Below are positions 1 to 8,923 of a DNA stretch of 64,000 nucleotides, piece after piece (within the stretch, counting starts at the first letter, position 1; every line of letters begins with the position of its first letter). Source of the stretch: Arthrobacter sunyaminii (lineage in GTDB: Bacteria > Actinomycetota > Actinomycetes > Actinomycetales > Micrococcaceae); assembly GCF_018866305.1 (NCBI RefSeq), contig NZ_CP076456.1, forward strand, positions 2,728,001 to 2,792,000, given 5' to 3'. Both the position numbers and the translations under genes were made by a program. The notes beneath the pieces were generated by a model. That model worked only from the letters and a program-made list of their open reading frames with translations. It searched no databases and was not told the DNA's origin.

Positions 1-474
1 CATGCCGACGGCCGAAGCCAGCACACCGGCCCCCACGTAGCGGATGTCCGCCATTTCCAGCATGCCCTGCAGGGTTCCGTCTTCACCGAACGGGCCGTGG
101 AGTACCGGGAAGACAACGTCGACGCGGCCCAGGCTGCGCGGTAGCGTATCCTCCGCGTGGACCACCAGTTCCGAGCCCGTGCCGTCCGCGGACAGGACAA
201 CGCTCTGCTCGCCGGGAACCACTTCCGGGAGGGACTCCGAGCGCAGGGACCAGGCTGCGGGATCAGCGGACACCAGCGACCACTGGCCGTTGCGGGCAAT
301 GCCCACCGGAACGACGTCGTACTTGGTCCGGTCAATGGCTTCCAGGACGCCGGCTGCGGTCACGCAGCTCACCGCATGCTCGCTGGAGCGGCCGCCGAAG
401 AGGACGGCCACCCGGGGGCGGCGTCCTTCGGTTTCGCCGTCTGTTGTCTCGGAGAACAGGGGATTTATGCTCAC
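1..474 (-). CDS. ddl: D-alanine--D-alanine ligase, N-terminal part (cut by window edge)
   Basis: Ddl joins two D-alanines with ATP in the cytoplasm for peptidoglycan synthesis. The 158 residues visible carry the family's N-terminal signatures: [13 protein letters not shown] (residues 24-36, with the conserved Glu32) and [12 protein letters not shown] (126-137). The ATP-grasp core and C-terminus lie beyond the left edge. The frame is open to base 1. I chose the GTG start at 474 because it overlaps the gpsA stop as GTGA, the arrangement of a translationally coupled gene, and leaves a normal-length N-terminus. It is the last visible gene of a murA-plsC-gpsA-ddl run, linking wall precursor and phospholipid synthesis. 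Identification is firm; the exact start is less so. Confidence 0.93.
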   Translation of the reverse strand, partial: MSINPLFSETTDGETEGRRPRVAVLFGGRSSEHAVSCVTAAGVLEAIDRTKYDVVPVGIARNGQWSLVSADPAAWSLRSESLPEVVPGEQSVVLSADGTGSELVVHAEDTLPRSLGRVDVVFPVLHGPFGEDGTLQGMLEMADIRYVGAGVLASAVGM

Positions 475-1517
475 TGCGCGTGCACACTTTCGGATTTTAG
501 CTCGCGGGACAGCAGGCGCGGCCCCAGTTCATCAACGGAGATGGCGCCCTGCAGGACGGCCACAACGTTTTCGGTAATGGGCATGTAGACGCCCAGCTGG
601 GTGGCGCGGTCCAGGACCGCCTGCGCGGACTTGATGCCCTCGGCGGTCTGCTTCATGGACGCGTTGACCTCGTCCAGGGTCAGGCCCTGCGCCAGCAGGC
701 GGCCCGCCGTGTGGTTGCGGGACAGCGGAGAGGAGCAGGTGGCAATCAGGTCACCCATGCCGGCCAGGCCGGACATGGTTTCCGCGTCTCCGCCCAGGGC
801 CAGCGCCAGCCGGGTGGTCTCGGCCAGGCCGCGGGTCATCACGGAAGCTTTGGTGTTGTCCCCCATGCCCTTGCCTTCACAGATGCCCACGGCGAGGGCA
901 ATAACGTTCTTGACGATTCCGCCGATTTCCACGCCCACCACGTCAGTGTTGGTGTACGGACGGAAATAGGGTGCGGTGCAGGCCCTGGCTATCCAGGCGG
1001 CGGTTTCCAGGTCCGAGCAGGCGACCACCGAGGCGGTGGGCTGCCGGTCGGCGATTTCCATGGCCAGGTTCGGCCCTGAAATCACGGCAACCCGTTCCTC
1101 GGGCCAGTGCAGTTCCTCTTCGATCACCTGGCTCATCCGGGAGTCGGTGCCCACCTCCAGTCCCTTCATCAGGGAGACGACGACGGCGCCTGCCGGGATG
1201 AGGTGCCGAATGCTGCGCAGCTGGGCGCGCAGTGTCTGGGCCGGAACGGCCAGCACCACCAGTTCGGCGCCGGCCAGCACTTCAGCCGGATCCGCGGACG
1301 CGGTCAGGTTCGCCGGCAGGACCGTGTCCTTTAGGTATTGGCTGTTGCGGTGCCGGTCATTGATGTCAACGGCAATTTCCGGACGCCGGGCCCAGACCCG
1401 GACGTCGGTTGCCCGGGAGGCACCGGCGTCGGCCACGATCTTCGCGAAGGTGGTTCCCCAGCTTCCGGCTCCGAGGACCGCCACCACTTGCGGGTGTGTG
1501 TTGCTGCGCCAGCTCAT
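471..1517 (-). CDS. gpsA: NAD(P)H-dependent glycerol-3-phosphate dehydrogenase
   Basis: Reduces dihydroxyacetone phosphate to sn-glycerol 3-phosphate, the backbone for phospholipids. The 348-residue protein has the N-terminal Rossmann motif GAGSWG (16-21), the LMKGLE segment (116-121), GPN at 148-150, the catalytic Lys203 in [13 protein letters not shown], and the C-terminal AGMGDL (252-257) and SRNHTAGR segments of the family. Length is typical. The ATG overlaps the plsC stop by four bases (ATGA) and its own stop overlaps the ddl start, so plsC, gpsA and ddl are probably co-transcribed and coupled. The next step of the same pathway, acylation, is done by acyltransferases such as the neighbouring PlsC. 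Confidence 0.96.
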   Translation of the reverse strand: MSWRSNTHPQVVAVLGAGSWGTTFAKIVADAGASRATDVRVWARRPEIAVDINDRHRNSQYLKDTVLPANLTASADPAEVLAGAELVVLAVPAQTLRAQLRSIRHLIPAGAVVVSLMKGLEVGTDSRMSQVIEEELHWPEERVAVISGPNLAMEIADRQPTASVVACSDLETAAWIARACTAPYFRPYTNTDVVGVEIGGIVKNVIALAVGICEGKGMGDNTKASVMTRGLAETTRLALALGGDAETMSGLAGMGDLIATCSSPLSRNHTAGRLLAQGLTLDEVNASMKQTAEGIKSAQAVLDRATQLGVYMPITENVVAVLQGAISVDELGPRLLSRELKSESVHAQ

Positions 1518-2290
1518 TTCTTGTCCGTTCCGTCCTGCTCAAAGTCTTTGTGCTGCTCAAAATTCCTGCCGATGACTGCCTGGCCATGGACGGCCGGATC
1601 CCAGCGGGTGGCAGGAGGGGTTTCATCCCGCAGTTCCGCCACCTGTGCGGTCACGGCGGCCATGATGCGCTCAGTGGCAGTATCCAGCAGGGTCTTGGTC
1701 ATCGGCTGCCCCCGCAGGTCCGAAAGGTCCACGGGTTTGCCCACCCGAACCCGTACCGTCTTGCGCGGGAACGGATGGATGCGCTTGCTGTAGCGCGGAA
1801 AAACGGCTTCGGCTCCCCAGTGCGCCACCGGAACCACGGGGGCTCCGGTCTGCAGGGCGAGCCGGGCGGCGCCCGTGCGGCCGCGCATCGGCCAAAGGTC
1901 CGGATCCCGGGTCAGCGTGCCTTCGGGGTAGACAATGAGCGCCCCGCCGGCATCGATGACTGTCCGGGCGGCTTTAAGGGACGCCGAAGCGCCGCTGGTG
2001 ATGCGTTCAACGGGCACCTGGTTGGTGGCGCGCAAGGCGGCCCCCAACACCGGCACCTTGAACAGTGAAGCCTTCGCCAGGTAGCGGGGCATGATCTTCT
2101 GGTTGTAGAAGAAATGCCCCACCACCACCGGGTCGATCTCCGTCACGTGGTTTGGGCAGGCAATGAACCCGGTGTCCCGGGGAAGGTTCTCCAGCCCTTC
2201 CCACTGCTTGCGCATCAGGAGGTTCATGACCGGCCTCATGCTCCCCGCCAGCAGGGCGAAGGCAACGCGTGACTTGATCGACTCAGCCAT
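1514..2290 (-). CDS. plsC: 1-acyl-sn-glycerol-3-phosphate acyltransferase
   Basis: Transfers an acyl group to lysophosphatidic acid to make phosphatidic acid, at the membrane. In 258 residues the acyltransferase blocks are clear: NHVTEID (47-53, catalytic His48 and Asp53), the VPVERI region (about 92-97) and YPEGTLTRD (121-129, block III substrate-binding PEGT). No long transmembrane segment is obvious beyond a hydrophobic N-terminal stretch (about 10-26), so it is probably a peripheral or monotopic protein. It starts 8 bp after the murA stop and overlaps gpsA by ATGA. The family also contains lysophospholipid and ornithine-lipid acyltransferases, so the exact acceptor is inferred from the gpsA neighbour. 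Confidence 0.9.
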   Translation of the reverse strand: MAESIKSRVAFALLAGSMRPVMNLLMRKQWEGLENLPRDTGFIACPNHVTEIDPVVVGHFFYNQKIMPRYLAKASLFKVPVLGAALRATNQVPVERITSGASASLKAARTVIDAGGALIVYPEGTLTRDPDLWPMRGRTGAARLALQTGAPVVPVAHWGAEAVFPRYSKRIHPFPRKTVRVRVGKPVDLSDLRGQPMTKTLLDTATERIMAAVTAQVAELRDETPPATRWDPAVHGQAVIGRNFEQHKDFEQDGTDKK

Positions 2291-2298
2291 GGCGCCGG

Positions 2299-3654
2299 TT
2301 ACTCGGCGCCGGCTGCGGCAGCCGGTCCGGCCGGTGCAGCAGCCACATCGAAGTCGGCGCCGAGGCCTTCCAGCTTGTCCAGGAAGTGCTCGTAGCCGCG
2401 GTTGATGAGTTCAATTCCGGTGACGCGAGAGGTCCCCTCGGCAGCCAGGGCCGCGATCAGGTGACTGAACCCGCCCCGAAGATCCGGAATGTCAATCTCG
2501 GCGCCCTTGAGCTTTGCCGGACCGGAGATGACTGCCGAGTGCAGGAAGTTCCGCTGTCCAAACCGGCAGGGTACGCTGCCGAGGCATTCCCGGTGAACCT
2601 GGATGTTCGCCCCCATGCGGATGAGCGCGTCGGTGAAGCCAAACCGGTTCTCGTACACGGTTTCGTGAACAATGGACACGCCCTGCGCCTGGGTCAGTGC
2701 AACCACCAGCGGCTGCTGCCAGTCGGTCATGAAGCCCGGATGGACGTCCGTTTCCAGGACCAGCGGGTGCAGTGCGCCGCCGGGGTGGTAGAAGCGGATG
2801 CCGCCGTCGTCGACGTCGAAGGCGCCGCCGATCTTGCGGTAGGTGTTCAGGAACGCCGTAAGGTCCTGCTGGGAGGCACCTTCCACGTAGATGTCGCCCT
2901 TGGTGACCAGGGCGGCGGAGGCCCAGGAAGCGGCTTCATTGCGGTCCGGCAGGGCCCGGTGGTTGTAACCGGTCAGTTCGGTAACGCCCTCGATGCGGAT
3001 CACCCTGTCGGTCTGGACAGTAATGATCGCGCCCATTTTCTGCAGGACGGCAATGAGATCCAGGATTTCCGGTTCCACGGCGGCACCGCGCAGCTCAGTG
3101 ATGCCGGCGGCTTTCACCGCGGTCAGCAGCACCTGCTCGGTTGCGCCGACGCTCGGATAGGGAAGTTCCAGCTTGGCACCGGTGAGTCCCTTGGGCGCGG
3201 AAATGCTGATGCCGCCGGGGCGCTTTTCCACTACCGCACCGAAGTTCCGCAGCATTTGCAGGTGGTAGTCAATCGGGCGGTCCCCGATTTTGCAGCCGCC
3301 AAGGTCAGGAATGAAGGCCTCGCCGAGGCTGTGCATCAGCGGCCCGCAGAGCAGGATCGGAATGCGGGAATCGCCGGCGTGCGCGTCAATGTCCTTGGAC
3401 GCTGCCGTTTTGGCGTTCTGTGGATCCATGGTCAGGTCCCCGGTGACGGGATCCTTGGTCACTTCAACGCCGTGCAGCTGCAGCAGCGAGGTAACTACCT
3501 CAACGTCCTTGATTTCCGGAACGTTGCGCAGCAGTGAAGGGCTGTTGCCCAGCAGCGCCGCAACCATGGCTTTGGGAACGAGGTTCTTCGCTCCGCGGAC
3601 GGGGACTTTTCCTGTGAGAGGAACTCCACCACGGATGGTTAGAACGCTACCCAT
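2299..3654 (-). CDS. murA: UDP-N-acetylglucosamine 1-carboxyvinyltransferase
   Basis: First committed step of peptidoglycan synthesis: transfers enolpyruvyl from PEP to UDP-GlcNAc. Seen: RGAKNLVPK near the N-terminus (the Lys-Asn pair that binds substrate), the catalytic loop GGCKIGDRP with a cysteine at about residue 121, and PGFMTDWQQP with the catalytic aspartate. I prefer the ATG at 3654 (451 residues) because AGGTG sits just before it; a GTG six bases upstream (3660) would add two residues. The loop cysteine is the residue alkylated by fosfomycin; mycobacterial enzymes carry Asp there and are resistant, so this one is predicted to be sensitive. It leads the murA-plsC-gpsA-ddl run. Confidence 0.96.
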   Translation of the reverse strand: MGSVLTIRGGVPLTGKVPVRGAKNLVPKAMVAALLGNSPSLLRNVPEIKDVEVVTSLLQLHGVEVTKDPVTGDLTMDPQNAKTAASKDIDAHAGDSRIPILLCGPLMHSLGEAFIPDLGGCKIGDRPIDYHLQMLRNFGAVVEKRPGGISISAPKGLTGAKLELPYPSVGATEQVLLTAVKAAGITELRGAAVEPEILDLIAVLQKMGAIITVQTDRVIRIEGVTELTGYNHRALPDRNEAASWASAALVTKGDIYVEGASQQDLTAFLNTYRKIGGAFDVDDGGIRFYHPGGALHPLVLETDVHPGFMTDWQQPLVVALTQAQGVSIVHETVYENRFGFTDALIRMGANIQVHRECLGSVPCRFGQRNFLHSAVISGPAKLKGAEIDIPDLRGGFSHLIAALAAEGTSRVTGIELINRGYEHFLDKLEGLGADFDVAAAPAGPAAAAGAE

Positions 3655-3746
3655 GAACACCTAATTTCTTTATCTGGATTGCCCCAACAGCAAAGAGAGA
3701 CTGCACTCAAGCATAGGAGCAAGCGTCCACATACTGAAATATCGCC

Positions 3747-3768
3747 GCCCCGCCGGAGGGGCTTTTTT
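3747..3768 (+). terminator. Hairpin plus T-tract reading rightward
   Basis: GCCCC, a six-base loop and GGGGC are followed directly by six T on the plus strand. It has the form of a short intrinsic terminator, but no plus-strand gene lies upstream; it may stop antisense transcription out of murA. Function is inferred only. Confidence 0.4.
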
Positions 3769-3825
3769 CCGCAGCCCTGCACGTGGTCCCGGCCACGCAT
3801 AAGGCACCGGTTCTCCGCATGGAAA

Positions 3826-3857
3826 AGGCGATAGGCCCCCCGGATGGGGGGCCTATC
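3826..3857 (-). terminator. leuCD transcription terminator
   Basis: A perfect 12-bp stem (GATAGGCCCCCC and its complement, four-base loop, 3830-3857) lies downstream of leuD and is followed on the minus strand by a short T tract (GCCTTTTCC). It separates the leuCD transcript from murA. Confidence 0.75.
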
Positions 3858-3922
3858 AATGATACTGAGCGGCCAACCGCGACACGAAACCGGAGCCGGG
3901 GCAATATCCTCGGCGGGACTGT

Positions 3923-4522
3923 TTAGGTGCGCGCCGGAAGCGTTGTCGGCTTGAATGCCGGGCGCAGTGACTCGAAATGTGTGATATCCGACTCGGTGCG
4001 CAGCGTCAGGGAAATATCATCCAATCCCTCGAGCAGCCGCCACCGGGTGTATTCATCAATGGAAAAAGGTGCGGTGACCGATCCGCAGATCACTGTGCGG
4101 GCTTCGAGATCCACCGTCACTTCCGTTCCCGGTGAGTGTTCAAGCACCTTCCAAATGAGTTCAATGTCATCCTGCACCAGCTGGGCAGCCACCAGGCCCT
4201 GCTTGCCGGCATTGCCGCGGAAGATGTCCGCGAAGCGGGAGGACAGCACCGCCCGGAAGCCGTAGTCCTTCAGGGCCCAGACGGCGTGCTCGCGGGAGGA
4301 ACCCGTCCCGAAGTCGGGTCCGGCCACCAGGACGGATCCGGCACTGTACGGCTCCTTGTTCAGGATGAAGTTCTCGTCCTTGCGCCAGGCGGCAAAGAGC
4401 GCATCTTCGAATCCGGTCCGGGTGATCCGCTTGAGATAGACGGCGGGAATGATCTGGTCGGTGTCCACGTCGCTCTGGCGCAGCGGCACGCCGATGCCGG
4501 TGTGGGTGGTGATCTTCTCCAT
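3923..4522 (-). CDS. leuD: 3-isopropylmalate dehydratase small subunit
   Basis: Swivel-domain subunit of isopropylmalate isomerase (LeuCD), which converts 2-isopropylmalate to 3-isopropylmalate in leucine synthesis. The 199-residue protein is of normal length and shows the substrate-loop and Ser-Arg motif [17 protein letters not shown] (68-84) and the N-terminal [10 protein letters not shown] (17-26). The ATG lies 9 bp after the leuC stop, with GGAGCC just upstream, so the pair forms one operon. A strong hairpin terminator follows. Regulation is most likely by the divergent IclR-type gene upstream of leuC. Confidence 0.97.
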   Translation of the reverse strand: MEKITTHTGIGVPLRQSDVDTDQIIPAVYLKRITRTGFEDALFAAWRKDENFILNKEPYSAGSVLVAGPDFGTGSSREHAVWALKDYGFRAVLSSRFADIFRGNAGKQGLVAAQLVQDDIELIWKVLEHSPGTEVTVDLEARTVICGSVTAPFSIDEYTRWRLLEGLDDISLTLRTESDITHFESLRPAFKPTTLPART

Positions 4523-4531
4523 GGCGGGCTC

Positions 4532-6004
4532 CTAGCGGGCTGACTGGACGGATGCGGCGGCGGCGAAGCCGGCAGTGCCGGGGACGGGTTCAAGGTCCGA
4601 AGGGGAACTGAGGGTTCCGCGGACGGCGGTCGCCGCGGCAACCACCGGGGAGACCAGGTGCGTGCGTCCGCCCTTGCCCTGCCGGCCTTCGAAGTTGCGG
4701 TTGGAGGTGGAGGCGCAGCGCTCCCCCGGGGCCAGCTGGTCCGGGTTCATGCCCAGGCACATGGAGCAGCCGGCGAAGCGCCACTCGGCGCCGAAGTCCT
4801 TGAACACCCGGTCCAGACCTTCGGCTTCCGCTTCCAGCCGCACGCGGGCGGAGCCGGGAACCACCATCATCCGGATATTGGGGTCCTTTTCCCGTCCGCG
4901 GATGATGTCCGCGGCAATCCGCAGGTCCTCGATCCGGCTGTTGGTGCAGGAGCCCAGGAACACGGTGTCCACCCGGATGTCCTTCAGCGGCGTCCCCGGA
5001 GCCAGGTCCATGTACGTCAGGGCACGTTCCGCCGCGGCCCGGGCGTTCTCATCGGCAAAGTCCGCGGGGTACGGAACGGATTCCGAGAGCGAGACACCCT
5101 GGCCGGGGTTGGTGCCCCAGGTGACGAAGGGCTCCAGCGCGTCCGCGTCCAGGAACACTTCGGCGTCGAACACGGCGTCGTCGTCCGTCTGCAGCGACTT
5201 CCAGTGCTCGACGGCGGCATCCCAGTCCGCGCCCTGCGGTGCGTGCGGCTTGTCCTTCAAGTAGGCGAACGTAGTCTCGTCCGGCGCCACCATGCCGGCG
5301 CGGGCGCCTGCTTCGATGGACATGTTGCAGATGGTCATGCGGGCTTCCATCGACAGGGACCGGATGGCGGATCCCCGGTACTCCAGCACGTAGCCCTGCC
5401 CGCCGCCGGTACCGATCTTGGCAATCACGGCCAGGATGATGTCCTTGGACGTGACGCCGGGGCGCAGGGTTCCCTCAACGTTGATGGCCATGGTCTTGAA
5501 GGGTTTCAGCGACAGCGTCTGGGTGGCCATGACGTGTTCCACCTCGGAGGTGCCGATACCCATGGCCAGGGCACCAAACGCGCCGTGGGTGGAGGTGTGC
5601 GAGTCGCCGCAGACCACGGTCAGTCCGGGCTGGGTGAGGCCCAGCTGGGGACCCACCACGTGCACGATGCCCTGCTCGGCGTCGCCGAGCGGGTGCAGCC
5701 GGACGCCGAATTCCGCGCAGTTGGCGCGCAGTGTTTCGATCTGGGTGCGGCTGATGGGATCGGCAATGGGCTTGTCGATGTCCAGGGTGGGGGTGTTGTG
5801 GTCCTCGGTAGCAATGGTGAGGTCCGGGCGCCGCAGCTTCCGGCCCGCGAGGCGCAGCCCTTCGAAGGCCTGCGGGGACGTTACCTCGTGGATGAGGTGA
5901 AGGTCGATGTAAAGAAGATCCGGCGCACCGTCTTCACCTTTGACGACAACGTGCTCGTCCCACACCTTTTCCGCCAGCGTCCTGCCTGCTGCGTGCTTAC
6001 CCAT
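4532..6004 (-). CDS. leuC: 3-isopropylmalate dehydratase large subunit
   Basis: Catalytic aconitase-family subunit that binds a [4Fe-4S] cluster; with LeuD it isomerises isopropylmalate. The three cluster ligands are visible: Cys353 in FLGSCTNSR and Cys413 and Cys416 in [24 protein letters not shown] (133-144) is also typical of the family. At 490 residues the length is normal. The ATG at 6004 has an AAGGAG ribosome site eight bases upstream. It is transcribed divergently from the IclR regulator gene, across a region of about 145 bp that contains a palindrome, an arrangement shared with Corynebacterium LtbR and Streptomyces NdgR loci. Confidence 0.97.
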   Translation of the reverse strand: MGKHAAGRTLAEKVWDEHVVVKGEDGAPDLLYIDLHLIHEVTSPQAFEGLRLAGRKLRRPDLTIATEDHNTPTLDIDKPIADPISRTQIETLRANCAEFGVRLHPLGDAEQGIVHVVGPQLGLTQPGLTVVCGDSHTSTHGAFGALAMGIGTSEVEHVMATQTLSLKPFKTMAINVEGTLRPGVTSKDIILAVIAKIGTGGGQGYVLEYRGSAIRSLSMEARMTICNMSIEAGARAGMVAPDETTFAYLKDKPHAPQGADWDAAVEHWKSLQTDDDAVFDAEVFLDADALEPFVTWGTNPGQGVSLSESVPYPADFADENARAAAERALTYMDLAPGTPLKDIRVDTVFLGSCTNSRIEDLRIAADIIRGREKDPNIRMMVVPGSARVRLEAEAEGLDRVFKDFGAEWRFAGCSMCLGMNPDQLAPGERCASTSNRNFEGRQGKGGRTHLVSPVVAAATAVRGTLSSPSDLEPVPGTAGFAAAASVQSAR

Positions 6005-6118
6005 GCCAGATACTCCTTGTGAAGTGTCTTCCGCGGACCGTAAAAAATACGGCCGCGCAAAGCCGATGGTTTAAGAGAACCAGCCGCTGCAGCCGGGGCG
6101 CCAGTTTTTCAATTTGCA

Positions 6119-6133
6119 TCTCAAATATTGAGA
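6119..6133. promoter_or_regulatory. Palindromic operator candidate between leuC and the IclR gene
   Basis: TCTCAA-ATA-TTGAGA is a perfect inverted repeat (6-bp arms, 3-bp spacer), 16 bp before the regulator's ATG and about 115 bp before leuC. Position and symmetry fit the binding site of the divergently encoded IclR protein, controlling both itself and leuCD. The site is seen; binding is inferred. Confidence 0.6.
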
Positions 6134-6148
6134 CGGCAGTATCAACTT

Positions 6149-6880
6149 ATGGACATAACTGAAAGCGCGGCCAGCGGCGTCGGCGTTATTGATAAAGCGG
6201 CCATGGTGCTGGATGCACTGGAGGCCGGCCCCACCACCCTGGCCCAGCTGGTGGCCGCCACCGGACTGGCGCGTCCCACGGTGCACCGTCTCGCCGTCGC
6301 GCTGGCCCACCACCGGCTCGTGGGCCGGGACATCCAGGGACGCTTTGTCCTGGGCGGACGGCTCGTGGAGCTCGCTTCCGCGGCCGGGGAGGACCGCCTG
6401 ATCGCTGCGGCCGGTCCCGTACTGCTGGCCCTGCGTGATGCCACCGGCGAGAGCTCGCAGGTTTTCCGCCGGCAGGGCGAATGGCGGGTCTGTGTGGCCT
6501 CCGCGGAACGGCCGATCGGCCTGCGGGACACCATTCCCGTGGGCACGCAGCTGTCCATGAAGGCTGGCTCCGCCGCCCAGTGCCTGCTGGCCTGGGAGGA
6601 TCACGACCGGCTGCTGGAAGGCCTGCACAACGCACGGTTTACCCCCACAGTACTGGCCGGGGTGCGGCGCCGCGGCTGGGCGCAGAGCCTGGGGGAACGC
6701 GAGCCCGGAGTGGCCTCCGTGTCCGCCCCCGTCCGCGGGCCGTCCGGCCGGGTCATTGCGGCAGTATCCATCTCCGGTCCCATCGAGCGCCTGACCCGCC
6801 AGCCCGGCAGGATCCACGCCGAAGTGGTGGCGAAGGCGGCCGCGCAGCTCACCGAAGCGCTGCGGAAGACCGCCGACTAG
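6149..6880 (+). CDS. IclR-family regulator of leucine synthesis (NdgR/LtbR type)
   Basis: A 243-residue IclR protein: winged helix-turn-helix at about 29-52 (LAQLVAATGLARPTVHRL) followed by the ligand-binding domain with the family's DTIPVGTQLSMKAGSAAQ segment. A TTG at 6128 would add seven residues but lies inside the palindrome, so I chose the ATG at 6149. Its place divergent from leuCD matches LtbR of Corynebacterium, a repressor of leuB and leuCD, and NdgR of Streptomyces, which controls amino-acid genes; that function is carried over by synteny and fold, not shown here. It probably also represses itself through the palindrome at 6119-6133. Confidence 0.85.
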   Translation: MDITESAASGVGVIDKAAMVLDALEAGPTTLAQLVAATGLARPTVHRLAVALAHHRLVGRDIQGRFVLGGRLVELASAAGEDRLIAAAGPVLLALRDATGESSQVFRRQGEWRVCVASAERPIGLRDTIPVGTQLSMKAGSAAQCLLAWEDHDRLLEGLHNARFTPTVLAGVRRRGWAQSLGEREPGVASVSAPVRGPSGRVIAAVSISGPIERLTRQPGRIHAEVVAKAAAQLTEALRKTAD

Positions 6881-6918
6881 CCCTATTCTGGGACTCTTCC
6901 CGACGCCGAGGAGTTCCC

Positions 6919-7341
6919 ATGAAACGGCTGCGCCTGCTGTGGAACATTGTCCGGGTCACCAGCGCCGACTACGTCTTTTACGGGTTCCTGGCGGTGCTGG
7001 CGGCGGCCGCTTTTGCGCTGCCGCGGGTTGAAGCCGGCATCCCCACGTTTGGTGACGCCCTCTGGTACCTTTTTGTCTCCTTTACCACCATCGGTTTTGG
7101 CGACTTCTCCGCCGTAACGACGGCGGGACGGCTGGTCACCGTGGCCGTGTCCCTGTACGGGATCCTTGTGGTTGCCCTGCTAACAGGCATCATCGTGGGT
7201 TTCTACAACGAATTGCTGAAGGTGCGGGCCAACACCTCGCTGAACGAGTTCGTGGCCGAGCTGGAGCACCTGCCGGATCTGTCCCGCGAAGAGCTCCTGG
7301 CACTGGCGGAAAAGGTCCGGAAAAGACACATCCTGCGGTAG
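6919..7341 (+). CDS. Two-helix potassium channel
   Basis: A 140-residue ion-channel protein with the K+ selectivity filter TTIGFGDF (56-63) between two hydrophobic helices (about 16-38 and 70-96), then a short charged, helical cytoplasmic tail without an RCK or cyclic-nucleotide domain. Such proteins form tetramers in the membrane; GFGD instead of GYGD is a common bacterial variant. The ATG at 6919 has GAGGAG upstream. It lies 38 bp after the IclR gene on the same strand and may be read through from it. What gates the channel cannot be told from the sequence. Confidence 0.85.
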   Translation: MKRLRLLWNIVRVTSADYVFYGFLAVLAAAAFALPRVEAGIPTFGDALWYLFVSFTTIGFGDFSAVTTAGRLVTVAVSLYGILVVALLTGIIVGFYNELLKVRANTSLNEFVAELEHLPDLSREELLALAEKVRKRHILR

Positions 7342-7361
7342 CGCCGCCCCCTGCCGGTTGC

Positions 7362-8372
7362 TCAGCCGGCGAAGTGGTCCCAGCCTGTCGCGGGCGGGGC
7401 CTGACCGCCGAAGGTGACGCCTTCGCCGTCGTGCACCGCGCCTATCCGGACAAAACCCTCGGGCAAAACGGCGTCCGGCGGGAAGGCTGCCAGGAGGCCG
7501 TGGTCCTCTCCCCCTCCCAGGACCCATGACAGCGGGTCGGCACCGAGCCGGACCGCCGCCGGCGCCAGGGACGCGGCTCTGGTGCGGAGGTAGCCGGCGT
7601 CGAGGTCGATGCCCACTCCGGAGGCGCGGGCGATCCGGCCGGCGTCGCGCACCAATCCGTCTGAGACATCCAGCATGGCTGTGGCGCCGGCGGCCGCCGC
7701 GTCAGGCCCTGCACCGGTTCGCGGCAGCCGCGGCCGGCACTGCGCCATCACGAGACCGGCAAGCTCCTGATCACCGGCTCCCCCGGGATCCGACATGTCA
7801 AAGCTGCTTTCCAGCACGGCGAGGCCGCCGGCAGCCAGCCCCAGGGCCCCGATGTGGGCCAGAACGTTCCCCGGGCGGGCTCCGGAGCGCAGCACAGGTG
7901 CCCGGCCCTCCAGATCCCCCGTGACGGCGGCTGTGACGACTATCTGGCTGCCGCGGCCCAGGTCTCCGCCCACTACGGAGCATTGTTCTGAAGCCAGGGC
8001 CGAGATGCCGGCGGCAAGTCCGTCGGCGAGGTCCTCCACCCATTTAACTTCCGTGCTGCCGGGCAGGGTGAGGCTGACAACCAGTGACGTGGGGACCGCG
8101 CCCATGGCGCGGATGTCGGAAACGTTCTGTGCAACGCACTTCCAGCCAACATCGAACCCCGTGGTGCGGTATCCGGAGGGCCAGAGCAGGCGGAAGTCCG
8201 CATCCTGTACGAGGGTGTCAATGGAAATCACGGTACGGGAATCAGGTGCGGCAATAACCGCGGCGTCATCACCGGGTCCCAGCAGCGCCGTATCCGCCCC
8301 CAGGCGTGGAAAAATAAGGGCAAGGAGGGATTTTTCATCCAGGTCCGCCACTATGGGCGCATTCAGAGGCAC
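7362..8372 (-). CDS. thiL: Thiamine-monophosphate kinase
   Basis: Phosphorylates thiamine monophosphate to the active cofactor thiamine diphosphate. The 336-residue protein belongs to the PurM/SelD-like ATP-binding family: GPGDDAAVI (32-40), DTLVQDADF (52-60, Mg/ATP-binding aspartates), NVSDIRAMGA (83-92), GGDLGRG, and LDVSDGL plus GGGEDHGLLAAF in the C-terminal half. The frame is open far upstream through the tRNA region, so I set the start at the GTG at 8372, which has AAGGA seven bases before it and gives the usual length. It converges on the K+ channel gene with a 20-bp gap. No TPP riboswitch is visible upstream. Confidence 0.93.
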   Translation of the reverse strand: MPLNAPIVADLDEKSLLALIFPRLGADTALLGPGDDAAVIAAPDSRTVISIDTLVQDADFRLLWPSGYRTTGFDVGWKCVAQNVSDIRAMGAVPTSLVVSLTLPGSTEVKWVEDLADGLAAGISALASEQCSVVGGDLGRGSQIVVTAAVTGDLEGRAPVLRSGARPGNVLAHIGALGLAAGGLAVLESSFDMSDPGGAGDQELAGLVMAQCRPRLPRTGAGPDAAAAGATAMLDVSDGLVRDAGRIARASGVGIDLDAGYLRTRAASLAPAAVRLGADPLSWVLGGGEDHGLLAAFPPDAVLPEGFVRIGAVHDGEGVTFGGQAPPATGWDHFAG

Positions 8373-8489
8373 GGGGAATTCCTTTTGAATTAACGTCGCG
8401 GAACGCATCGGGTTCCAGGCTGGAAAGCTATCTCGGTCCTGCTTGGCCGTTTTTCCCGGAGGTTTTCCATGGTGCCATATCCGGACAAC

Positions 8490-8525
8490 AAAAAAGCCAG
8501 CTCCGGAGAAACTCCGAAGCTGGCT
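8490..8525 (-). terminator. Terminator after tRNA-Glu
   Basis: A 13-bp stem with one mismatch and a five-base loop, followed on the minus strand by six T, directly downstream of tRNA-Glu. It should stop the tRNA transcript before thiL. Confidence 0.85.
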
Positions 8526-8528
8526 AAA

Positions 8529-8604
8529 TGGTGACCCCAGCGGGATTCGAACCCGCGTTACCGCCGTGAGAGGGCAGCGTACTAGGCCGCTATACGATGG
8601 GGCC
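8529..8604 (-). tRNA. tRNA-Glu (anticodon CTC)
   Basis: A 76-nt cloverleaf with CCA encoded. The acceptor stem GGCCCCA pairs with TGGGGTC, the anticodon loop is CTCTCAC on a five-pair stem, and the T-loop is GGGTTCGAATCCC. It is followed by an intrinsic terminator. Confidence 0.97.
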
Positions 8605-8731
8605 ATGTACAAGCAGTCTGCCCCTAAAGGCGTCTTGCTTCCTTTTTGCTCAATCTGGAAATTGAACTCAATAAGTTTTTCATACTTACTGCTGATCTTC
8701 AAATTGATAATCGCTTATCAATTGAGAACCG

Positions 8732-8803
8732 CTGGGATACCAGGACTCGAACCTAGAATGTCGGTACCAGAAACCGATGTGTTGCCAATTACACCATATC
8801 CCA
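8732..8803 (-). tRNA. tRNA-Gln (anticodon CTG)
   Basis: A 72-nt cloverleaf without encoded CCA. Acceptor TGGGATA pairs with TATCCCA; the anticodon loop TTCTGGT sits on the stem TCGGT/ACCGA; the T-arm contains GGTTCGAGTCC. It lies 127 bp upstream of tRNA-Glu on the same strand and is probably co-transcribed. Neighbouring gltX encodes the synthetase that, in actinobacteria, charges both Glu and Gln tRNAs with glutamate. Confidence 0.96.
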
Positions 8804-8923
8804 CTGCGCTTTTCCGGCCGCTTCGGAGAACTTTTTCCCCGCTGCAACCCCTCAGCACGAGATATAACTATACACGGGTTCCGGGGGAAGCACAAAACGC
8901 GTCCCTGGCCCTTCCGGCCGCCG

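Noticed and set aside
2386..3537. Long open frame opposite murA
   Set aside because: The protein is rich in Gly, Val, Asp and His with no recognisable motif, as expected from the antisense of a GC3-rich gene; murA is certain.
8373..8489. TPP riboswitch before thiL
   Set aside because: The conserved thi-box (CTGAGA and so on) is absent from the region upstream of thiL.
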